Source: Deltaproteobacteria bacterium (GTDB lineage: Bacteria; Desulfobacterota; DSM-4660; Desulfatiglandales; HGW-15). From it: a DNA stretch of 12,359 nucleotides. This document shows positions 1 through 6,181 of this stretch, in pieces; position 1 is the first letter of the stretch, and each line of letters starts with the position of its first letter. The notes beneath the pieces were generated by a model. The model did no database searches, was not told where the DNA came from, and was given only the letters and a program-made list of their open reading frames with translations. The DNA lies in contig CP070840.1 of the NCBI GenBank assembly GCA_020342025.1, positions 4,047,139 to 4,059,497 on the forward strand, read 5' to 3'. The position numbers and the translations under genes are program-made.

Positions 1-998
1 ATGCTTTTGATCAGCCAGGCTGCTGACTTGAGTTTTTCCTGTATATACTGTCTATCCCGTTCAGATAACGAATCGCGTCTAGACAAAATATGCCGATAAT
101 ACTGGCTGATTCTTAACTTGGGCAGCCCATCTTCATTGAGGTCTATCACATAATCGTCTCCAACCCTGAAGACGTAGATATCAGGGCTAATGTAAATGGT
201 CTCTTCATCATGGTAGCTGCGGCCAGGCTTTGGTTCGAAACTGGTAATGACTGAGACCGCAGATCTGACCTCTTGGACTGAGATTGAGAGGGACTTGGCG
301 ATCTGGTCGTACTTCTTATTCTCAAGCTTATCCATGTGATCCAATAGAATCTTTTCAACAACGGTGCCCTCTAGATTTCGAAAACGGGCCTGAATGAGCA
401 AACATTCCCTTAAGTCCCTGGCCGCCACCCCAACAGGATCGAACATCTGCACGAATCTCAGAGCCTCCATAACCTCCTCTTGGGTATGCCCGACTGATTC
501 GGAAATCTCTTCAATAGAGGTCTTCAGGTATCCGTTGCCGTCCAAATTGCCGATGATGTGTCTGCCAATCCTTTTCTTCACATCATTAAGATTGCTCACG
601 TTGAGCTGCCACGTGAGATGTGTGTAGAGGTTGGTTTTGCTGGGTGTGAAGCTTTCAAAAGGCGGGACTTCTTTTTGCTCATAGGCTGACTCTCTCCAAC
701 CGGTGCTATATTCGGAGAAGTAAGATTCCCAATCCACATCCTGCCTCAAATTCTCCTTGACAGTCACCTCGGTAGCACGCTGCTCCGGCTTACCTGTCGC
801 CCCGTCAAATCCCTTATCCTCATCAAACTCGTCTTGGGGCTGCGCCTCCACAAGAACAGGATTTGTGTCCATTTCCTGCCGGATGGTTTCAAGGAGTTCC
901 AGCCTGGATTGTTGGAGTAGCTTGATGGCCTGCTGCAGCTGTGGGGTCATGATGAGCTGCTGATGAAGGCTAAGGGATTGTTTGAGTTGTATGGCCAT
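1..998 (-). CDS. rpoN: RNA polymerase sigma-54 factor RpoN (partial, C-terminus beyond window)
   Basis: Sigma-54 binds core RNA polymerase and -24/-12 promoters and needs AAA+ enhancer-binding proteins for open-complex formation. About 332 codons are present, read leftward off the window edge. The N-terminus is the Gln/Leu-rich activator-interacting region I (KQSLSLHQQLIMTPQLQQAI, residues 6-25, then LLQQSRLELLE). An acidic linker follows (about residues 52-95), then the core-binding domain from about residue 118 with the conserved IGNLDGNGYL at 149-158. The DNA-binding helix-turn-helix and the C-terminal RpoN box lie outside the window. The ATG at 998 matches the usual family N-terminus, although AGGA just before it is too close to be an ideal ribosome binding site. 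The gene starts 33 nt after the lptB stop, so it is probably the distal part of the lpt operon, as in many Proteobacteria. The family assignment is secure. Confidence 0.97.
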   Translation of the reverse strand, partial: MAIQLKQSLSLHQQLIMTPQLQQAIKLLQQSRLELLETIRQEMDTNPVLVEAQPQDEFDEDKGFDGATGKPEQRATEVTVKENLRQDVDWESYFSEYSTGWRESAYEQKEVPPFESFTPSKTNLYTHLTWQLNVSNLNDVKKRIGRHIIGNLDGNGYLKTSIEEISESVGHTQEEVMEALRFVQMFDPVGVAARDLRECLLIQARFRNLEGTVVEKILLDHMDKLENKKYDQIAKSLSISVQEVRSAVSVITSFEPKPGRSYHDEETIYISPDIYVFRVGDDYVIDLNEDGLPKLRISQYYRHILSRRDSLSERDRQYIQEKLKSAAWLIKS

Positions 999-1031
999 AG
1001 TCCTATGTGGCTGTGGTTTGGGATCTGGAAA

Positions 1032-1763
1032 TTAGAGCGTGAAATCTTCCCCGAGATAGCAGCTGCGAGCTATATCGCTACATACAATATCGTCCGGGGT
1101 ACCAGACTCAATGATTTTCCCCTGGTTGATACAGTAAGCCGAATCACACACATCTAACGTTTCCCTGACATTGTGATCCGATATGATAATACCAATGCCT
1201 CTTCCTTTCAACTGTCTGATGATCTCTTTGATATCATTTATGGCGAGGGGATCAATCCCAGCGAAGGGCTCATCAAGCAACATGAAACGGGGTTCAGTCA
1301 CAAGGGCCCCGCTGATTTCCAACCTCCGCCTTTCACCGCCGGACAGGGATGACGCCTTTTGTTTGGCCAGGTGGCTGATGTTGAGTTCGGAGAGCAGTTT
1401 CATGGCTCTTTTTTTGATCTCGTGTGAGGGGATATCAATATTCTCCATGATGGCGAACAGGTTCTCTTCCACAGTGAGCTTCCGAAAGATAGAAGCTTCT
1501 TGGGCAAGATAGTTAATCCCCTTCCTCGCCCTCAGATACATGGGGGCTTCTGTGATGTCCTCGCCATCCAGATATACCTTACCCTCACTGGGACGCGTGA
1601 AACCTATGATCATGTAAAAGGTCGTTGTTTTTCCTGCACCGTTAGGCCCGAGGAGACCTACGATCTCCTTCCGCCTTAATGTCATCTCAATCTGGTCCAC
1701 GACCCTTTTTCCGTTGTAAATCTTGACCAGCTCTTTTGCCTGGAGTACATCTGTGTTTTGCAC
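1032..1763 (-). CDS. lptB: LPS export ABC transporter ATP-binding protein LptB
   Basis: Cytoplasmic ATPase of the LptB2FGC complex, which extracts LPS from the inner membrane and pushes it along the LptC-LptA bridge. The 243 residues are normal for the family. Visible motifs: Walker A GPNGAGKTT (39-47), Q-loop Gln88 in YLAQEASIF, signature LSGGE (140-144), Walker B FMLLDEP (160-166) and the switch His197 in SDHNVRETL. The sequence GINYLAQEASIFRKLTVEENL is characteristic of LptB rather than of the related LivF/LivG ATPases. The start is GTG at 1763, 8 nt after the lptA stop, indicating coupled translation in the lptC-lptA-lptB-rpoN order. The membrane partners LptF and LptG are not in the window and are often encoded elsewhere. 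Confidence 0.97.
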   Translation of the reverse strand: MQNTDVLQAKELVKIYNGKRVVDQIEMTLRRKEIVGLLGPNGAGKTTTFYMIIGFTRPSEGKVYLDGEDITEAPMYLRARKGINYLAQEASIFRKLTVEENLFAIMENIDIPSHEIKKRAMKLLSELNISHLAKQKASSLSGGERRRLEISGALVTEPRFMLLDEPFAGIDPLAINDIKEIIRQLKGRGIGIIISDHNVRETLDVCDSAYCINQGKIIESGTPDDIVCSDIARSCYLGEDFTL

Positions 1764-1771
1764 TGGCTCAG

Positions 1772-2299
1772 CTACCTTTTCTCGCTTCTCGGATGTAGGA
1801 CGGCCCTCACTTTCTCTTTTTCAGAGCCCTCCACAATGCTTCGTTTTTCCTTCAAGTATAGGGTAATCCTGGAGCCCTCTACAAAGTCATCCCCTTGCTT
1901 GACAACAGGTCTACCTGTCAGGACAACTTTTTCGTCACTCTCATAATAAACGCCTTTTTCCGCCATAGCCAAAGCCCCATCTGGCCGGCTGATCTTCACC
2001 TTGCCACTTGCCACAATCTTATCTATTCTCACACCCGTTTTTTCGGATTCCTTGTTAGCAGATTGGTCAATGTAATAAACGATCATTTTTTCGCAATTAA
2101 TCGTCATGTCATCTCTCCTGGCGTCCACCTGACCAGTAAATATGACGATTCTTTTCTGGTTATCAACTTCAAGAGATTGGGACTTGATGACTATAGGGCC
2201 CGCACCAGCTTTCTGTCCACCCTCCTGTGGGCTCTCTTCGGTTTGACCAGGGGCGGCAAAGAGCAGACTGTAAAATATGACCAGGAAGATGCCTCTCAT
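1772..2299 (-). CDS. lptA: Periplasmic LPS bridge protein LptA (OstA-like)
   Basis: LptA monomers form the beta-jellyroll filament carrying LPS across the periplasm from LptC to LptD. The 175-residue product begins with a hydrophobic signal peptide (about residues 1-20, core FLVIFYSLLFAA), then an acidic Gln/Gly-rich linker. The OstA/LptA domain covers about residues 35-160: IVIKSQSLEVDNQKRIVIFTG, then repeating strands such as ITLYLKEKRSIVEG. The ATG overlaps the lptC stop codon as ATGA (2296-2299), so the two are almost certainly translationally coupled. Position between lptC and lptB matches the conserved operon. Sequence conservation in this family is low, so the call rests on the domain pattern plus context. 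Confidence 0.93.
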   Translation of the reverse strand: MRGIFLVIFYSLLFAAPGQTEESPQEGGQKAGAGPIVIKSQSLEVDNQKRIVIFTGQVDARRDDMTINCEKMIVYYIDQSANKESEKTGVRIDKIVASGKVKISRPDGALAMAEKGVYYESDEKVVLTGRPVVKQGDDFVEGSRITLYLKEKRSIVEGSEKEKVRAVLHPRSEKR

Positions 2300-2868
2300 A
2301 GGATCAATGATTCCTTGGTAATACGAGTCGTGACATCAGAAAGAATTCTCAAGGTTTCCTTTTCCGGATTGTAGTATAGGCCCCGACCGGCCACAGAGAA
2401 AAAGGGACCAAGAATCCTGACCGGTTCCTCGGTTTTCAAATAGCCCTCCTTCTCTTTATAGAGGATGTGCTGGGTAATGATCCGGTAGCCATTATCCGTA
2501 TAGGCCTGCAAATCTCCATGGAGGTTGATTTCCCCCGAGTTTCGATCGTAATCGCCCGTTTTCCCTTCAAGTTCTACCGTGGGTCTGTTTAGGGGCCGCA
2601 GTTTCAGCCGGAAGTCCTTAAAAGAGATGAAAGTCTTGTCTTTGGAGAATTTGACCTCTTTGGCATCTAGGGTCCATTTCATGCCTTGACTGGGGTCGTT
2701 TTGGGCATAAGAGACATTCTTCAGTTTGAGTCCCTCTTCTCCCACAATATCTGAAAGAAGTGAGGTCTTCATAATCCGCTTTTGGGCCCCCACCATGTAA
2801 AGACCAACCACGAACAAGAGGGTGGCTATTCCTATCAAGGGCCAGTGTTTTTTGAAGAGACGGGTCAT
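2296..2868 (-). CDS. lptC: LPS export component LptC
   Basis: LptC is the single-span inner-membrane protein that takes LPS from LptB2FG and hands it to LptA. The 190 residues fit the family length. One N-terminal transmembrane helix (about 10-28, PLIGIATLLFVVGLYMVGA) is followed by a periplasmic beta-jellyroll domain with typical strands (LKNVSYAQNDPSQGMKWTLD; KTGDYDRNSGEINLHGDLQA; GYRIITQHILY). The 3' end overlaps lptA by 4 nt. The ATG at 2868 has no recognisable Shine-Dalgarno sequence. Instead a near-consensus extended -10 promoter lies immediately upstream (2878-2906), so a leaderless or near-leaderless transcript is possible in addition to read-through from kdsC. Confidence 0.93.
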   Translation of the reverse strand: MTRLFKKHWPLIGIATLLFVVGLYMVGAQKRIMKTSLLSDIVGEEGLKLKNVSYAQNDPSQGMKWTLDAKEVKFSKDKTFISFKDFRLKLRPLNRPTVELEGKTGDYDRNSGEINLHGDLQAYTDNGYRIITQHILYKEKEGYLKTEEPVRILGPFFSVAGRGLYYNPEKETLRILSDVTTRITKESLIL

Positions 2869-2877
2869 ATTGCAATA

Positions 2878-2906
2878 ATTATACCAAAAGGTAAATTCAC
2901 CGTAAA
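2878..2906 (-). promoter_or_regulatory. Extended -10 promoter immediately upstream of lptC
   Basis: On the minus strand, TTTACG (2901-2906; 4 of 6 matches to the -35 consensus), a 17-nt spacer and a perfect TATAAT (2878-2883) are visible. The TATAAT is preceded by TGG, giving an extended -10 (TGnTATAAT). It occupies the 40-nt gap between kdsC and lptC. The expected start point is about position 2871, only 3-4 nt before the lptC ATG. Confidence 0.6.
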
Positions 2907-2908
2907 GC

Positions 2909-3442
2909 CTATTTTCTTTGGCCCGGAGGCGGAGGTGTTGTCCTCGGCCATTTTTGTTGGGCCTTTAGGATCAATTCACAGACCTCTCTTACCGCCCCGT
3001 TCCCGCCCTTTCGCTGCGTGACATAGCTGGCCGCATTCCGGACTTCGGCAGCCGCATCCGCCACGGCAATGGAAATGCCCGCTTGGCGAAACATGAGGAG
3101 GTCCGGGAAATCATCTCCCATGCAGCAGACCTGATCTTTTACTAGGTTTTTGCGCTCAATGACTTCTCTGCAAAGGGTTTCCTTCTCTTTCACGCCTTGA
3201 TAAATTTCTTGGATACCCAATTCCTTTGCCCGATATTCAACGGCTTTCGATTTTCGCCCTGTAATGATGACCACCTCAATACCCGCATCCAATAGGCGTC
3301 TCACGCCATATCCATCCCTCACATGGAAGCACTTGACCTCTTCACCACGCGCATCCAGGATGATGCGTCCATCCGTCATCACACCATCCACATCCAGGAT
3401 AAGAAGCTTTATTCTGCTTGCCCAGTCTTCAGTCATCACCAC
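2909..3442 (-). CDS. kdsC: 3-deoxy-D-manno-octulosonate 8-phosphate phosphatase KdsC
   Basis: A HAD-superfamily phosphatase that hydrolyses Kdo-8-phosphate to Kdo, the step after KdsA. The 177 residues show HAD motif I DVDGVMTDG (17-25, nucleophile Asp17 and acid/base Asp19), motif II Thr61 in IITGR, a lysine in the VKEK segment (84-87) as motif III, and motif IV GDDFPD (109-114). The C-terminal GGNGAVREVCELIL (146-159) is the conserved KdsC tail. A short Pro-rich end (TTPPPPGQRK) is extra. Three in-frame starts lie close together: GTG 3442, GTG 3439 and ATG 3436. The sequence does not clearly choose between them; ATG at 3436 is a reasonable alternative. It lies between kdsA and lptC, as in other LPS operons. 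It has no cap domain, in keeping with the tetrameric KdsC subfamily. Confidence 0.95.
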   Translation of the reverse strand: MVMTEDWASRIKLLILDVDGVMTDGRIILDARGEEVKCFHVRDGYGVRRLLDAGIEVVIITGRKSKAVEYRAKELGIQEIYQGVKEKETLCREVIERKNLVKDQVCCMGDDFPDLLMFRQAGISIAVADAAAEVRNAASYVTQRKGGNGAVREVCELILKAQQKWPRTTPPPPGQRK

Positions 3443-3524
3443 TTCACAAATAGCATAGTCATGTCCAAAAGTGTTGGCAGAAAGTTGTCGCCAGTCCGGT
3501 TAACCAAATTCTACAGACCTTTGG

Positions 3525-3553
3525 ACGGACATAAATCAGTCCGTTGAGCGGAC
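3525..3553 (-). other. Two mutually exclusive hairpins at the kdsA stop codon
   Basis: Plus-strand coordinates: ACGGAC (3525-3530) can pair with GTCCGT (3539-3544), while GTCCG (3539-3543) can instead pair with CGGAC (3549-3553). The middle segment is shared, so only one hairpin forms at a time. The kdsA TGA stop lies inside. No U-tract follows, so it is not a standard intrinsic terminator. Any role, such as RNA processing or attenuation between kdsA and kdsC, is inference. Confidence 0.3.
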
Positions 3554-4363
3554 CAGGCGGTGGATCTTCTGGAGCATAGCCAGAAGTGGCCTGACCTGAT
3601 CTAAAGGAAGGGAATTGGGACCATCGCAAAGGGCAGAGTCGGGATTGGGATGAACTTCCATAAAGACACCATTGGCACCTGCCGCAACAGCAGCCCTGGA
3701 AAGATATTCCACAAATTCTCTCTGACCCCCAGAGCGTGTGCCACCGCCTCCAGGTAACTGGACGCTGTGGGTTGCGTCAAAGACAACCGGAAAGCCGAAG
3801 TCCTTAATGATGGCTATGGACCTCATATCAACGACCAGATTATTATAGCCAAATGAAGCGCCTCTTTCAGTAATCAAGACTTTTCGATTACCCGTCGATG
3901 TGATTTTGCGTATGGCGGGTTCCATTTCCCAGGGAGAAAGAAACTGGCCTTTCTTTAGATTGACGGGGAGACCTGTTCGAGCAGCACTCAGAATGAGGTT
4001 TGTCTGACGGCACAGGAATGCGGGTATCTGAATAACATCTAGCACCTTTGCAGCCTTTGCGACTTCAGCCATCTCATGCACATCCGACAAAACGGGCAAA
4101 CCAGTCTCCTCTTTCACCCTCTGAATAATTTCAAGTCCCTTATCCACGCCAGGGCCTCTATAGGTGTCGAGCGATGTCCGATTGGCTTTGTCATAGGAGG
4201 TTTTGAAGATGACGGGGAGATCCATCGCGTCGCTGGTTTCTTTCAGAAACGCGGCAACTCTTGAAGTTGTTTCCTCATCTTCAACGACACAAGGGCCAGC
4301 AATCAAGAAAAGGGGGCCATTTTCTTCAATAGTTAGATTTCCGATATGGATGGCGTCCTTCAT
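3536..4363 (-). CDS. kdsA: 3-deoxy-8-phosphooctulonate synthase KdsA (metal-dependent type)
   Basis: Condenses phosphoenolpyruvate with D-arabinose-5-phosphate to give Kdo-8-phosphate, the first committed step of Kdo synthesis, in the cytoplasm. From ATG 4363 the protein is 275 residues, the normal family length. GGAAGG a few bases upstream supports this start; the open frame continues about 33 codons further upstream, but that stretch is not KdsA-like. Family motifs: IAGPC (21-25), KTSYDKANRTS (54-64), GASFGYNNL (168-176), FDATHSVQLPGG (195-206), GVFMEVHPNPDSALCDG (232-248). Cys25, His199, Glu236 and Asp247 fall at the spacing of the metal ligands of the metal-dependent class (as in Aquifex), whereas E. 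coli-type enzymes have Asn in place of the Cys. First gene of the leftward LPS block. Confidence 0.97.
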   Translation of the reverse strand: MKDAIHIGNLTIEENGPLFLIAGPCVVEDEETTSRVAAFLKETSDAMDLPVIFKTSYDKANRTSLDTYRGPGVDKGLEIIQRVKEETGLPVLSDVHEMAEVAKAAKVLDVIQIPAFLCRQTNLILSAARTGLPVNLKKGQFLSPWEMEPAIRKITSTGNRKVLITERGASFGYNNLVVDMRSIAIIKDFGFPVVFDATHSVQLPGGGGTRSGGQREFVEYLSRAAVAAGANGVFMEVHPNPDSALCDGPNSLPLDQVRPLLAMLQKIHRLVRSTD

Positions 4364-4687
4364 TAACCCTTCCACAGACAGTCCGGGGGCTTCACCCACG
4401 TGCAAACGGAGAACTGGCCTCCGGCTCGGAGAGCCTGCACCTCGGAGAGAGTACTGGAGCATTGGAGTGGTGGGCTAGAAGGAATAAAAGATCTTCCCGT
4501 TCCTATTGTCCAGTAATCCGTTCCTTTATCACTTTATGCAGATAATATGTATTAACTCTGGGTGCAAGACCCATCATTTCAACGAGTTCCATGGGTCTCG
4601 AGGCCCTAACTCCTAATGGCTATGCTTATCTGAAGGCCAGGGGAAAGTCAAGAGAACAAAACCGGGCCCATATGAGGTAACTTTTGC
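4364..4687. other. Divergent intergenic region between kdsA and the HcyBio gene
   Basis: About 320 bp with no confident gene. It should hold the kdsA promoter, but I found no convincing -35/-10 pair on the minus strand. It contains two competing inverted repeats: AGACCCAT (4567-4574) with ATGGGTCT (4591-4598), and GGGT (4560-4563) with ACCC (4569-4572). A 29-codon minus-strand reading frame starts at 4592 and ends at 4503; it is listed only as a finding. The rightward promoter of the HcyBio gene begins at the right end. Confidence 0.5.
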
Positions 4688-4716
4688 TTGTCATCTGGTT
4701 TGATAATCTCTATTAT
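4688..4716 (+). promoter_or_regulatory. Sigma-70-type promoter for the HcyBio gene
   Basis: TTGTCA (4688-4693), 17-nt spacer, TATTAT (4711-4716): 5 of 6 matches at both hexamers. The predicted start point is about 4723. This places the apparent TTG start of the open frame (4684) upstream of transcription and favours the ATG at 4753. Confidence 0.6.
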
Positions 4717-4752
4717 GGCTTTTTTCACACAATGTCTGGGGGTCTAGAAAAA

Positions 4753-5934
4753 ATGCCGAAAACAAAGCCATCCAAGACTATCGAAGAGATCAATCGTAGA
4801 ATCAGACAGGGCAAGGTGGTCGTTGTAACCGCTGATGAAATGACCGAGATCGTGAAGCGGAAGGGATCTGAAAAAGCGGCCAGAGAGATCGATGTGGTCA
4901 CCACAGGCACGTTTGCACCCATGTGCTCATCCGGGGCCTTTATCAACTTTGGCCATGCGAAACCTACCATCAAAGCGGCCAAGGTGTGGTTGAACGGCGT
5001 AGCTGCCTATGCGGGACTGGCTGCCGTCGATATCTATATGGGGGCGACAGAACCTGCAGAGGATGATCCACTCAACCGTGTCCATCCCGGTCAATTCAAG
5101 TATGGTGGGGGCCATGTCATCCAGGACCTGGTCGCGGGTAAAAAAGTTGGACTGAGGGCGACTGCTTACGGAACCGACTGCTACCCGAACCGGGGGATCG
5201 AGAAGAAGATCACCCTCTCGGATCTGCCTTACGCGGTGCTGTTGAACCCACGCAATGCCTATCAGAATTACAATTGCGCCATTAATTTGTCCAACAAGAC
5301 CATCTATACTTACATGGGCGTCCTCAAACCGAGGGCGGGCAACGCCAACTACTCCACGGCGGGGCAGTTGAGCCCCCTTTTAAATGATCCCTATTACCTG
5401 ACCATAGGTTTGGGGACGAGGATTTTCCTCGGCGGTGCCAAGGGCTTTGTTATCGGCCCTGGGACCCAGCACAATCCGGGCGTCAAAAGAGGGAAAAACG
5501 GTGTGCCCTTGAGCCCAGCCGGGACCCTCATGGTCATGGGCAATCTCAAGGAGATGGATCCCAAGTGGATAGCGGGTGTCAGCATGCTTGGATATGGGTG
5601 TTCCCTGGCTGTGGGGATAGGCGTTCCCATACCCATCTTGAGTGAGGAAATGGCCAGGTATACGGGTGTTTCTGATGAGGAACTCTCTACCCAGATCATC
5701 GATTATGGCCACGATTATCCAAAAGGAGAGGCAAGCAGCCTGGGGCATGTCAGTTATGCTGAGCTGAAAAGTGGAATCATGAAGTTCAATGGGCAGGAGG
5801 TTCCCACAGTACCCGTCTCGTCTTATGTGAGGGCCAGGGAGATTGCTGGCATACTTAAGGGTTGGATTGAGAGGGGTGAATTTTTGCTCTCCGAACCTCA
5901 GGAAATGATCCCCACCGTGCCCAGGGGCGAGTGA
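4753..5934 (+). CDS. HcyBio-family homocysteine biosynthesis protein (DUF39, MA1821-like)
   Basis: Family members, studied genetically in Methanosarcina (MA1821), are needed for a homocysteine route from aspartate semialdehyde using sulfide, independent of O-acyl-homoserine. The role here is by homology. From ATG 4753 the product has 393 residues. Conserved blocks: VVTTGTFAPMCSSGAFINFGH (Cys58), GGGHVIQDLVAGKKV, ATAYGTDCYPNRG (Cys143), NPRNAYQNYNCAINLS (Cys175), GLGTRIFLGGAKGFVIGPGTQHNP, MGNLKEMDPKWIAG and GVGIPIPI-like GIGVPIPIL. Conserved cysteines have been implicated in catalysis. The open frame extends to a TTG at 4684, but that lies within the promoter; ATG 4732 lacks a ribosome binding site, while 4753 has GGGGG 10 nt upstream. 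The usual partner, a NIL-domain ferredoxin (MA1822-like), is not adjacent. The next gene is a cobalt/nickel transporter component. Confidence 0.9.
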   Translation: MPKTKPSKTIEEINRRIRQGKVVVVTADEMTEIVKRKGSEKAAREIDVVTTGTFAPMCSSGAFINFGHAKPTIKAAKVWLNGVAAYAGLAAVDIYMGATEPAEDDPLNRVHPGQFKYGGGHVIQDLVAGKKVGLRATAYGTDCYPNRGIEKKITLSDLPYAVLLNPRNAYQNYNCAINLSNKTIYTYMGVLKPRAGNANYSTAGQLSPLLNDPYYLTIGLGTRIFLGGAKGFVIGPGTQHNPGVKRGKNGVPLSPAGTLMVMGNLKEMDPKWIAGVSMLGYGCSLAVGIGVPIPILSEEMARYTGVSDEELSTQIIDYGHDYPKGEASSLGHVSYAELKSGIMKFNGQEVPTVPVSSYVRAREIAGILKGWIERGEFLLSEPQEMIPTVPRGE

Positions 5935-6004
5935 TTTGGCTCTTGGCCTGCAGCGCATGTTAGGCGAATAAGACCCAGCGCCATATGGGCTAAGCGAAAA
6001 GCGC

Positions 6005-6033
6005 TTGACAGGTTAACTTTCAGGGTATAGAAA
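6005..6033 (+). promoter_or_regulatory. Promoter upstream of the Co/Ni transporter operon
   Basis: A perfect TTGACA (6005-6010) is followed after 17 nt by TAGAAA (6028-6033), or after 15 nt by TATAGA (6026-6031). The -10 element is only moderate. The start point would be near 6040, giving a leader of about 140 nt before the ATG at 6182. A small hairpin, AAGCG (5992-5996) with CGCTT (6002-6006), overlaps the -35 element. Confidence 0.45.
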
Positions 6034-6043
6034 TAATTGAGAA

Positions 6044-6062
6044 TTCAGGCTGGGAGCCTGAG
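6044..6062 (+). promoter_or_regulatory. Leader hairpin, GGG loop
   Basis: CAGGCT (6046-6051), GGG loop (6052-6054), AGCCTG (6055-6060). It extends by a T-A pair (6045/6061) and a T-G pair (6044/6062) to 8 bp. It lies at the 5' end of the presumed leader, directly after the predicted start point near 6040. No known riboswitch class is recognised. Confidence 0.5.
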
Positions 6063-6092
6063 GTCATTTAATCCAGAGTCTTAATCAAAAAT

Positions 6093-6154
6093 AAGGCCAC
6101 GAAGGCAGCCTTTTCCAAAGGGAAAGGGAGACCCTATCGTGGCTTTTGGTTTTT
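6093..6154 (+). terminator. Terminator-like stem with T-rich tail, possible attenuator
   Basis: GCCACGA (6096-6102) pairs with TCGTGGC (6137-6143). AAG before and TTT after extend the stem to about 10 bp with one G-U pair. Inside sits a second hairpin: CCTTTTCC (6109-6116), AAA loop, GGGAAAGG (6120-6127), 8 bp with one wobble. A T-rich tail (TTTTGGTTTTT, 6144-6154) follows. It could terminate transcripts of the HcyBio gene (160 nt upstream). It also sits in the leader of the Co/Ni operon, about 17 nt before its ribosome binding site, where conditional terminators are often found. The T-tract is broken by GG, which weakens the call. Confidence 0.55.
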
Positions 6155-6181
6155 GGAAGGATGCTGTTTGAGGAGGATCCT

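Noticed and set aside
3669..3690. Sigma-54-like TGGCAC element within kdsA
   Set aside because: It lacks a correctly spaced TTGC -12 element and lies inside a coding region. I found no convincing sigma-54 promoter in the window.
4364..4462. 33-residue N-terminal extension of KdsA
   Set aside because: The stretch is Arg/Gly/Pro-rich and unlike KdsA; the ATG at 4363 gives the normal length and has a good ribosome binding site.
5380..5958. 192-codon open frame antisense to the HcyBio gene
   Set aside because: It runs through the well-conserved HcyBio coding sequence, has no recognisable domain, and is explained by codon structure of the real gene.
6093..6146. Possible molybdenum-cofactor or cobalamin riboswitch upstream of the Co/Ni operon
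   Set aside because: GAAGGC and CCAAAGGG recall pieces of the Moco motif, and GGGAGACCC weakly recalls a B12 box, but the remaining conserved elements and overall architecture are missing. I keep it as an unclassified terminator-like leader.
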